A DNA stretch of 18,639 nucleotides from CALMJB01 sp963977945. GTDB lineage: Bacteria > Actinomycetota > Actinomycetes > Nanopelagicales > Nanopelagicaceae. A program made the position numbers and the translations under genes. Position 1 is the stretch's first letter, and the number at the start of each line of letters is the position of its first letter. The notes beneath the pieces were generated by a model. The model did not search any database and was not told where the DNA came from. It was given only the letters and a program-made list of their open reading frames with translations. Positions 1 through 5,325 of the stretch are shown in pieces. The stretch covers positions 1 through 18,639 of the forward strand of contig CAXBQO010000011.1 in assembly GCA_963977945.1 (NCBI GenBank), written 5' to 3'.

Positions 1-179
1 AGCGCTCCCATTCCAAATGCGATGTTGGCGCCGCATCCACCGCGGCGAATTTCAAGCGTATCTACTAAAAACGAGAGTGAAACTTTTTGCAGCGACCCGG
101 CAACAAGTGAATCGGTGAACCGACCATTGAAACTCATGATGTGGTCGCCACCCACCGAGCCTGCGACGGCGATAATCAT
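1..179 (-). CDS. PfkB-family carbohydrate/adenosine kinase (N-terminal part, cut by window start)
   Basis: Only the first 59 codons are inside the window; the frame stays open to base 1. The N-terminus reads MIIAVAGSVGGDHIMSF and continues with a V-S-L-S-F-L-V-D stretch, then R-R-G-G-C-G-A-N-I-A-F-G-M-G near residues 46-59. This is the opening of the ribokinase/PfkB fold, in which the G-G-x-x-x-N motif lies near the sugar or nucleoside pocket. Actinobacterial relatives are annotated as carbohydrate kinase or adenosine kinase and often lie beside an erpA-like gene, as here. The ATG at 177-179 is 29 bases after the erpA stop, in the same direction, so the two are probably co-transcribed. No good Shine-Dalgarno is visible. 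The substrate (adenosine or a sugar) cannot be decided because the ATP-binding C-terminal half is missing. Confidence 0.85.
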   Translation of the reverse strand, partial: MIIAVAGSVGGDHIMSFNGRFTDSLVAGSLQKVSLSFLVDTLEIRRGGCGANIAFGMGA

Positions 180-208
180 CGACTGACCGGCGTTTTAAAA
201 GTTTATTC

Positions 209-592
209 TTAGTTGAAGGAATCTCCGCATGCACATGTTCCTTGCGCATTTGGATTATCAATTGTGAAACCTTGTTTTTGAATCGTATCTACAAAATCAA
301 TTGTTGCCCCCATTAAATATGGAGTGCTCATTTTGTCGGTAACAACTTTTACTTTCTTGCTGCCAAATTCGATTGTGGTGTCACCATCTAGTGCGCGATC
401 ATCAAAATAAAGTTGGTATCTCAAGCCAGAGCAACCGCCAGGTTGAACTGCAATTCTCAAACTTAAATCGTCGCGACCTTCCTGTGCCAGCAGTGCCGCT
501 ACCTTTTCCGCCGCCACATCGGTGAGCAAAACTCCGGTAGCTGAACTGGTAGTTGAAGTTGTTGTAGTTGCTGGTGTGGTCTCTGTACTCAT
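209..592 (-). CDS. erpA: A-type iron-sulfur cluster insertion protein (ErpA/IscA/HesB family)
   Basis: A 127-residue protein that should carry and deliver Fe-S clusters to client enzymes in the cytoplasm. The diagnostic cysteines are present: C54 in GGCSGLRY, and C120 and C122 in the C-terminal TCACGDSF. The family core begins near residue 20 (GVLLTDVAAEKVAALL). The first 18 or so residues are a Thr/Ser-rich tail, common in actinobacterial homologues and not needed for the fold. The start is an ATG at 590-592. A TAGAAT hexamer nine bases upstream on the minus strand could be a -10 box for a very short leader. The gene is divergent from nadA, whose product is a [4Fe-4S] enzyme and so a plausible client, and is followed in the same direction by the PfkB kinase. 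The family is certain; choosing ErpA over another A-type carrier rests on actinobacterial usage. Confidence 0.93.
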   Translation of the reverse strand: MSTETTPATTTTSTTSSATGVLLTDVAAEKVAALLAQEGRDDLSLRIAVQPGGCSGLRYQLYFDDRALDGDTTIEFGSKKVKVVTDKMSTPYLMGATIDFVDTIQKQGFTIDNPNAQGTCACGDSFN

Positions 593-630
593 AATTCCAT
601 CATTCTACTATTTATTATCGTTTTTGTAGT

Positions 631-659
631 TTCACTAGTTAAGACCGTGAGTTTAATCT
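631..659 (+). promoter_or_regulatory. Candidate sigma-70-type promoter for nadA
   Basis: TTCACT at 631-636 and TAATCT at 654-659 are separated by 17 bases, the spacing expected of -35 and -10 elements. The -10 fits the relaxed actinobacterial form TAnnnT. Transcription would begin near 666, about 45 bases before the preferred nadA ATG. The -35 matches only four of six consensus positions, so this is a weak call. The octamer TAATCTAC (654-661) recurs upstream of the DUF3043 gene and of the ECF operon. The rest of the erpA-nadA spacer is AT-rich and shows no further strong signal. Confidence 0.35.
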
Positions 660-710
660 ACTGAAAACGAAGAATATGTGAAGCGGCGCGGTAAATGGCA
701 GGATTGCCGT

Positions 711-1853
711 ATGTCACTCACCGAATTGCTACTCATGGGCAAAGGTAAAGACCTTGCAAGCGAACGTGGGGTTTCCTGTGATGGTCAACTACCGCAAGCT
801 AGTGATCCGCAATTAGTCGAGCGAGCAAAAAGTGCGAAAGACAAACTAATTGGAAAAGCGTTGGTGTTAGGTCATCACTATCAACGCAATGAGGTAATTG
901 ATTTTGCAGATATTACTGGCGACTCATTTAAGTTAGCGCAAGCGGCCGCCGAACAATCTAATATCGAAAATATTATTTTTGCCGGAGTTCACTTTATGGC
1001 AGAAAGTGCCGATATTTTGACTAAAGATTCGCAAAAAGTGATCTTGCCCGATTTAGCGGCGGGATGTTCTATGGCAGATATGGCGACTGCAAATCAGGTA
1101 AATGAGTGTTGGAATTACTTAGAAAAACTAGGAGTCGCAAAACAAACTGTTCCAATTACTTATATGAATTCAAGTGCGGCCATAAAAGCATTTACCGGAA
1201 AAAATGGCGGCACAGTTTGTACCTCATCAAATGCGCCACGCGCTATGCAGTGGGCTTTTGAAAAGCGAGAAAAAGTTTTATTTTTGCCAGATCAACATTT
1301 AGGTAGAAATACCGCGGTACTAAAACTTGGTCTTTCACTTACTGATTGTGTGGTTTGGAATCCTTGGCAACCGGCAGGTGGATTAAGTGATGAGCAAATT
1401 CGGCAAGCAAAAGTGATTTTATGGCGTGGCCATTGCTCAGTGCATGGCCGATTTTCATTAAATAACATTACCGAAGTTCGTTCTAGGCTGGCCGGAGTCA
1501 AAGTTTTGGTTCATCCTGAGTGCCAACACGAAGTTGTAAAAAATGCCGATGTTGTTGGTTCCACCGAAATGATTATCAAAACCGTTACCGATTCTGCCGC
1601 TGGTTCGATCTGGGCAATTGGCACTGAATTAAATTTGGTACAACGTTTGGCGCAAAATAACCTTGATAAACAAATCGTATTTCTAGATAAAACTGTTTGT
1701 TACTGCTCAACTATGAACCGCATTGACCTACCCCATTTAGTTTGGGCTATGGAATCGCTGGTACGTGGTGAGGTGGTTAACCAAATTAAAGTGGATTCTG
1801 AAACGAAACAATTTGCCAAAACCGCGCTAGACCAAATGTTGGCTTTGCCCTAA
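711..1853 (+). CDS. nadA: Quinolinate synthase NadA
   Basis: NadA condenses iminoaspartate with dihydroxyacetone phosphate to quinolinate, the first ring-forming step of de novo NAD synthesis, using a [4Fe-4S] cluster in the cytoplasm. Counting from the ATG at 711 the protein has 380 residues. It shows LGHHYQRNEV, the cluster-region motif AAGCSMADM (C119), WRGHCSVHGRF (C242) and VCYCSTMNRI (C332); these three cysteines are the likely ligands by family alignment. TELNLVQRL and HLVWAMESL near the C-terminus also match actinobacterial NadA. The frame extends upstream to a GTG at 678, adding 11 residues. I prefer 711 because AGGA at 700-703 gives a 7-base Shine-Dalgarno spacing and because the homologous N-terminus (leucine-rich, then ERGVSC) begins just after it. 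No nadB or nadC is in the window. The neighbouring divergent erpA may supply its cluster (inference). Confidence 0.95.
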   Translation: MSLTELLLMGKGKDLASERGVSCDGQLPQASDPQLVERAKSAKDKLIGKALVLGHHYQRNEVIDFADITGDSFKLAQAAAEQSNIENIIFAGVHFMAESADILTKDSQKVILPDLAAGCSMADMATANQVNECWNYLEKLGVAKQTVPITYMNSSAAIKAFTGKNGGTVCTSSNAPRAMQWAFEKREKVLFLPDQHLGRNTAVLKLGLSLTDCVVWNPWQPAGGLSDEQIRQAKVILWRGHCSVHGRFSLNNITEVRSRLAGVKVLVHPECQHEVVKNADVVGSTEMIIKTVTDSAAGSIWAIGTELNLVQRLAQNNLDKQIVFLDKTVCYCSTMNRIDLPHLVWAMESLVRGEVVNQIKVDSETKQFAKTALDQMLALP

Positions 1854-1858
1854 ACCAT

Positions 1859-1878
1859 ATTCAACTAAATTCAACTAA
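1859..1878 (+). repeat. Two perfect tandem copies of ATTCAACTAA
   Basis: The 10-base unit ATTCAACTAA occurs at 1859-1868 and again at 1869-1878, filling most of the 35-base gap between nadA and the DUF3043 gene. The second copy ends inside a TAATCT hexamer that could serve as a -10 element. This could be a simple slippage duplication or a tandem binding site; nothing in the sequence decides between them. Confidence 0.6.
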
Positions 1879-1881
1879 TCT
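1876..1881 (+). promoter_or_regulatory. Candidate -10 element of a leaderless promoter for the DUF3043 gene
   Basis: TAATCT fits TAnnnT and is followed by seven bases and then the ATG at 1889. That is the spacing expected if transcription begins at the start codon. No Shine-Dalgarno sequence precedes this ATG, which agrees with leaderless initiation, a common mode in actinobacteria. No convincing -35 hexamer is seen, so the gene may instead simply be read through from nadA. Confidence 0.4.
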
Positions 1882-1888
1882 ACAGCCC

Positions 1889-2455
1889 ATGAACTCGGAC
1901 AAATCTTCAGATCGTCAACCAACAAAACCAACAAATCCAACCAAGAAGAATAAGCCAACGCCAAAACGAAAAGATGCCGAAGCGGCTAGAAATATTTCAT
2001 CACTGTCGCCTGGTGCAAGTAGAGAAGAAAAGAAAAGATTAAAGGAGATCAATAAATCACGTCGCTTGGCTGCAAGAGCTGCCTACATGCGCGGTGATGA
2101 AAACGCACTACCGGCTCGGGATAAAGGCCCGGCAAAAAGATTTGTTAGAAATTACGTTGACGCTCGTCGCTCAATTGGCGAGTATTTTTTAGTTTTGATC
2201 ATCATTGTGCTTTTTATGTCGGCAATTCCGGTTAAACAAATTCAAGTTCTCTCAATTGCAATGATTTATTCTTCGATTATTTACTCTGGCATTGATGGTT
2301 TTTTCTTATCCCGAAAAATCAAAAAACTTGTGCGCGCGAAATTTCCTACTGAAACCACTCGCGGGTTAGGACTTTACGCATGGTTACGATCTACGCAGAT
2401 GCGCCGATTACGGGCGCCGGCACCACAACGAAAACCTGGCGAAACGGTCGAATAG
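1889..2455 (+). CDS. DUF3043 small membrane protein of unknown function
   Basis: A 188-residue protein with a very basic, Lys/Pro/Thr-rich, probably disordered N-terminal 30 residues. A charged helical stretch follows (about 44-75, rich in Lys, Arg and Glu), then two hydrophobic segments at roughly 98-117 and 120-138 joined by a short turn, and a basic C-terminal tail. The pattern Y-M-R-G-D-E-x-x-L-P-x-R-D-K-G-P-x-R-x-x-V-R-x-Y-V-D (residues 66-91) is typical of the actinobacterial DUF3043 family. It has no recognised catalytic motif. The two membrane segments suggest a hairpin with both tails in the cytoplasm. It lies 35 bases after nadA on the same strand and may be co-transcribed, though a leaderless start of its own is possible. 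Its function is not known, and I do not infer one from the NadA neighbour. Confidence 0.85.
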   Translation: MNSDKSSDRQPTKPTNPTKKNKPTPKRKDAEAARNISSLSPGASREEKKRLKEINKSRRLAARAAYMRGDENALPARDKGPAKRFVRNYVDARRSIGEYFLVLIIIVLFMSAIPVKQIQVLSIAMIYSSIIYSGIDGFFLSRKIKKLVRAKFPTETTRGLGLYAWLRSTQMRRLRAPAPQRKPGETVE

Positions 2456-2486
2456 ATTTTAAATTTAGTTTAAGCCTCGTAACAAG

Positions 2487-3488
2487 TTAAGCGCGAGGTT
2501 GTGGCGAAATCGTTTTAGCCGGATCTTTCTCGGCAAATCTTCCTATCACGGAATCGATTTCTAACATTATCTCCGACGGAATTTTCACTCCCGCTGCCTT
2601 TACATTCTCTTTAATTTGATCAGGCTTTGTCGCACCAATAATTGCGCTAGAAACGTTTGGATTCTGCAGTACCCAAGCAACAGCTAGTTGCGCCATCGTG
2701 AGATCAAGTTTTTTAGCGATTGGTCGCAAATTTTCCACCGCACGCAATAAGTCATCCCGCATAAATTTAGAAATCATCTCTGCCCCACCTTTTTTGTCAG
2801 TGGCCCGTGATTTCTTTGGTGGTTTTTTGCCAGCCTGATATTTGCCGCTAAGTACACCTTGAGCAATCGGTGACCAAACAATTTGACCGATTCCATTTGA
2901 TTCACAAACTGGAACCACCTCTTTCTCAATTACCCGCCACAGCATCGAATACTGCGGTTGGCTTGAGACAAATTGATCAAAACCTTTTTGCTTTTGGAAA
3001 CTTAAACCATCTGAAATCTGCTTTGCATTCCACTCTGAAAAACCAATGTATAAAACTTTTCCTTGTCGAATTAAGTCATCAAATGCTGTTAATGATTCTT
3101 CAATAGGTGTCTCGTAATCAAAGCGATGTAATTGATATAAATCGACATAATCTGTTTTAAGACGGCGAAGAGAAGCGTGCACTGATTCCATAATATGTTT
3201 GCGGGACAAGCCGCGATCATTTTTTCCAGGTCCCGTCGGCCAATAAACTTTTGTGAAGAGTTCAATCGATTCTCTTCTAACACCTTTTAATGCTTTTCCG
3301 AGAACTGTTTCGGCTCGGGTGCCGGCATAAACATCGGCGGTGTCAAAGGTGGTGATTCCTACATCCAATGCGGCTTTAACACATTTAATTGCCGTTTCAG
3401 ATTCAACTTGAGAGCCGTGAGTGATCCAATTTCCATAAGTAATCTCTGAGATGTACATACCACTTTTGCCGAGTCGACGGTGTTTCAA
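2487..3488 (-). CDS. Aldo/keto reductase (Kv-beta-like family)
   Basis: A 333-residue NADPH-dependent oxidoreductase with a TIM-barrel fold. The family tetrad is visible: D49 and Y54 in FDTADVYAG, K80 in ELFTKVYW, and H121 in YQLHRFD. The C-terminal SSAIIGATKPDQIKENVKA (about 291-309) is the cofactor-phosphate-binding region seen in Kv-beta/YghZ-type members, and the start MKHRRLGKSGMYIS is also typical. The start codon is TTG at 3486-3488, supported by a strong GGGAGG at 3495-3500 with six bases between. The natural substrate cannot be told; such enzymes reduce aldehydes, ketones or methylglyoxal. The gene converges on DUF3043 (31-base gap) and is divergent from the riboswitch-controlled operon. 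Confidence 0.93.
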   Translation of the reverse strand: MKHRRLGKSGMYISEITYGNWITHGSQVESETAIKCVKAALDVGITTFDTADVYAGTRAETVLGKALKGVRRESIELFTKVYWPTGPGKNDRGLSRKHIMESVHASLRRLKTDYVDLYQLHRFDYETPIEESLTAFDDLIRQGKVLYIGFSEWNAKQISDGLSFQKQKGFDQFVSSQPQYSMLWRVIEKEVVPVCESNGIGQIVWSPIAQGVLSGKYQAGKKPPKKSRATDKKGGAEMISKFMRDDLLRAVENLRPIAKKLDLTMAQLAVAWVLQNPNVSSAIIGATKPDQIKENVKAAGVKIPSEIMLEIDSVIGRFAEKDPAKTISPQPRA

Positions 3489-3494
3489 GTTCTG

Positions 3495-3500
3495 CCTCCC
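3495..3500 (-). promoter_or_regulatory. Shine-Dalgarno GGGAGG deciding the TTG start of the aldo/keto reductase
   Basis: On the minus strand GGGAGG is followed by CAGAAC and then TTG. This is one of only two strong Shine-Dalgarno sites noticed in the window; the other is in the riboswitch leader at 3750-3755. Together with the family-typical N-terminus it fixes a TTG start in the absence of any nearby ATG in frame. Confidence 0.6.
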
Positions 3501-3570
3501 ATTTGTTTGGCGAAATTTTCCGATACGGATTAATTATTCACCAGCGTGTCTGGCTCTTATGAGTTGATTA

Positions 3571-3589
3571 ATCTACGACATTAGTAGAT
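3571..3589. repeat. Six-base inverted repeat with a seven-base spacer, operator-like
   Basis: ATCTAC at 3571-3576 and GTAGAT at 3584-3589 are perfect reverse complements around GACATTA. The dyad lies between the divergent aldo/keto reductase and the riboswitch operon, where promoters for both are expected. It overlaps a TAATCTAC octamer (3569-3576) that resembles a -10 region. It could be a repressor site or chance; the sequence does not identify a regulator. Confidence 0.35.
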
Positions 3590-3607
3590 AGTTGCGGAAG
3601 TTGAATA

Positions 3608-3703
3608 TTTGATTGGTCGGGGGAAGTCGGTGAAATTCCGACGCTGTCGCGCAACCGTGAAAAGTGTGGAAACACTTTAAGTCGGGCTACCAAACCTCTC
3701 AAA
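3608..3703 (+). ncRNA. Cobalamin riboswitch aptamer (compact form)
   Basis: Core elements appear in the expected order. GGGGGAAG (3619-3626) is followed by the conserved arm GTCGG-tgaaatt-CCGAC, matching the class pattern GGTGaAAxTCC. Then comes ACGCTGTCGCGCAACCGTGA (3641-3660), matching the CCCGCaACtGTaA region. After a short hairpin AAAGTGT-GGAA-ACACTTT, the segment AAGTCGGGCTACC (3679-3691) is a variant B12 box. Outer stems can form between TTTGA (3608-3612) and TCAAA (3699-3703), and between TTGGT (3613-3617) and ACCAA (3689-3693). Only one short hairpin replaces the large peripheral arms of longer cobalamin riboswitches. In this family the RNA binds a cobalamin and usually turns off uptake or synthesis genes when the vitamin is plentiful. 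It lies directly upstream of an ECF transport operon, which fits. Confidence 0.9.
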
Positions 3704-3755
3704 CACTCGATGCCAGAGTAAATCCATTTACACCTGTCGCGAAAACAGGGAGAGG
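3695..3755 (+). promoter_or_regulatory. Riboswitch expression platform sequestering the Shine-Dalgarno
   Basis: CCTCTC at 3695-3700 is perfectly complementary to GAGAGG at 3750-3755, the Shine-Dalgarno five bases before the ATG at 3761. A small hairpin, CCTGT (3733-3737) with ACAGG (3745-3749), ends directly against it. Its loop CGCGAAA contains CGCGA (3738-3742), which can pair with TCGCG (3647-3651) in the aptamer. That is the arrangement of the known L5-L13 kissing interaction of cobalamin riboswitches. No run of Ts follows, so control of translation is more likely than transcription termination. CCTCTC overlaps the 3' side of the outermost aptamer stem, so the structures may compete. The direction of switching cannot be read from sequence alone. 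Confidence 0.65.
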
Positions 3756-3760
3756 AAATA

Positions 3761-4474
3761 ATGAATTGCGTTACCTTTTTTAAATCAATCCACCAGAAAT
3801 CCGCAAAATTATTTTTTATACTTTCTTTGCTAGTTTTTTTGCTGCTGAATCTTCTGCAAATTTCACACTTTGCGAGCTCGGCATATGCTGAAAAGGGCTA
3901 CCGGTATTGGGGCTATTTCCAAGCTGCCCCGCAAGCCAGCGAGTGGGTTCCAGCAATGACTGGCCCATCTACAAAACTCAAAGATGGCGCAGTTGAAGGT
4001 TGGGCTTTTTCTTTTAGTACAAATGACATTCCAGCTGCACAACCAGCAATTGCGGCAGATTTTGCTGCAATCTGCAAAGGAGTGGTGCAGCCAGCTAATC
4101 AAATTCGAGTGGCGCTAGTTCTAGATTTTGGAGACAAAAAGATTGCGCCATCAAATGAAGCGGTGCCAGAAAATTTAACTAAATGTGTAATTGCTAAGAC
4201 CGATTCCACTGGACTAGATGTTTTAAATCAATCAGTAAAAGTTCGTACCGACAAATCTGGATTAATTTGTGCATTTAATGGGTATCCAAAAACTGAATGT
4301 AGCCCGGAAGTCGACATTAATCTCTCGAAAGTTGCGGCAGAGGAAAATGAAACCAAAGCAGGTGAGCGATTGGAAACGAAACACGAATTTATCTCAATCA
4401 TCGCCACAGTTTCTGGATTGGTTATCGCAACTGCACTGGCACTTGCGATCAGGCGGCAAAAGCGCAGCAAATGA
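3761..4474 (+). CDS. SCO2322-family secreted/membrane-anchored protein of the cobalamin ECF operon
   Basis: A 237-residue protein of an actinobacterial family named after SCO2322, with no assigned biochemical function. A long signal peptide (hydrophobic 17-34) ends at a likely signal peptidase site after AYA (residue 43). The exported part begins EKGYRYWGYFQA and carries T-G-P-S and D-G-A-V-E-G-W-A-F (about 67-83), which are family hallmarks. Four cysteines, C105, C142, C170 and C180, could form two disulfides outside the cell. The C-terminus has a single membrane segment (about 211-230) and a basic tail, RRQKRSK. The expected topology is an outside domain with a C-terminal anchor. It is the first gene after the cobalamin riboswitch and overlaps the EcfT gene by four bases (ATGA), so it probably assists uptake, perhaps as a surface binding or scaffold subunit. 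That role is inference from position only. Confidence 0.85.
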   Translation: MNCVTFFKSIHQKSAKLFFILSLLVFLLLNLLQISHFASSAYAEKGYRYWGYFQAAPQASEWVPAMTGPSTKLKDGAVEGWAFSFSTNDIPAAQPAIAADFAAICKGVVQPANQIRVALVLDFGDKKIAPSNEAVPENLTKCVIAKTDSTGLDVLNQSVKVRTDKSGLICAFNGYPKTECSPEVDINLSKVAAEENETKAGERLETKHEFISIIATVSGLVIATALALAIRRQKRSK

Positions 4475-5325
4475 TTCACCCGCTCGCTATCTGGTTTTGG
4501 GCGTTTGCGGTTTCAATTCTGCAAACTAAATCTATTTGGTTAGCGCTTTTGTGTATTGCGACAATTTTTTCCTACGTATTTATGAATTCAAACGGTGAAA
4601 GCCAAACTGAATTTAACCCTATTAAAGTAGCGATTTACTTTTCATTATTTGCTGCGCTCGTAAGAGTTTTTTTTGGGCTGCTAATAGGAGTTCCGCAAAG
4701 TGGAAACATTTTATTTTCTCTTCCTAGATTACCCCTACCGGATTGGTTGGCTGGCATAACAATTGGTGGCGGTGTAAGTAGCGAAAGACTTTATTTGGTT
4801 TCGGTAGAGATTATTAGTTTTACATCGGTACTCCTAATTTTTGCATTTGCTTCAACGCTAACTTCAAACACCCAATTAATGCGGATTTTTATGCGTAGAT
4901 TCAGATATATCGGAACTGCAATGGTTATTGCGTTATCAATCATCCCCCAACTTGTAATTTCGGTTCAGCGAGTTCGATTGGCGCAAAGAATGCGCGGGAT
5001 AAAGAAAATTGGTTTAACAAACTGGAGATTTCTCGCAGCTCCAGTTATCGAGGAATGTTTAGAAAGAGCCATAGATTTGGCGGCAAACTTAGAAAATAAA
5101 GGTTTTGGATTTCATCAAAATCCCACACAATTTGCACCAATTAAATTTGGAATAAATGAGCGACTGTTGGTTATTTCATCGATCTACCTATTTTTATTAA
5201 GTTTTGCTGATTTTTCAAACTGGTATTTACTTGCTTTAGCGATACTTTCGGTGCTGATTTCAGCGCAACTAATTGTTCAAAATAATGTTCGCGCTCAGCA
5301 ATCTCTGATTGGTAGAAAATTTTGA
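4471..5325 (+). CDS. Energy-coupling factor transporter transmembrane protein (EcfT/CbiQ family)
   Basis: This 284-residue membrane protein should be the T component that links the ATPases to the substrate-binding S component. Hydrophobic segments lie near 4-38, 50-72, 106-128, 148-165 and 231-270. Between them is the cytoplasmic coupling region with the two x-R-G-type motifs of the family: AQRMRG (171-176), and a second one, LAANLENKGFG (203-213), where the usual Arg is Lys (K210). The start ATG at 4471 overlaps the upstream stop as ATGA, and the end overlaps the next gene as TTGA, so translation is probably coupled. The family is clear; the transported vitamin is inferred from the cobalamin riboswitch at the head of the operon. 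Confidence 0.92.
   Translation: MIHPLAIWFWAFAVSILQTKSIWLALLCIATIFSYVFMNSNGESQTEFNPIKVAIYFSLFAALVRVFFGLLIGVPQSGNILFSLPRLPLPDWLAGITIGGGVSSERLYLVSVEIISFTSVLLIFAFASTLTSNTQLMRIFMRRFRYIGTAMVIALSIIPQLVISVQRVRLAQRMRGIKKIGLTNWRFLAAPVIEECLERAIDLAANLENKGFGFHQNPTQFAPIKFGINERLLVISSIYLFLLSFADFSNWYLLALAILSVLISAQLIVQNNVRAQQSLIGRKF

Noticed and set aside
678..710. Upstream GTG extension of nadA adding 11 residues (MKRRGKWQDCR)
   Set aside because: No Shine-Dalgarno precedes the GTG. The ATG at 711 has AGGA at a 7-base spacing, and the residues added are not like known NadA N-termini.
2475..2498. CCTCG/CGAGG inverted repeat at the DUF3043 - aldo/keto reductase convergence as a terminator
   Set aside because: Five-base stem with a 14-base loop, no T-run on either strand, and it lies partly in the reductase coding end. 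Too weak to list as a feature.
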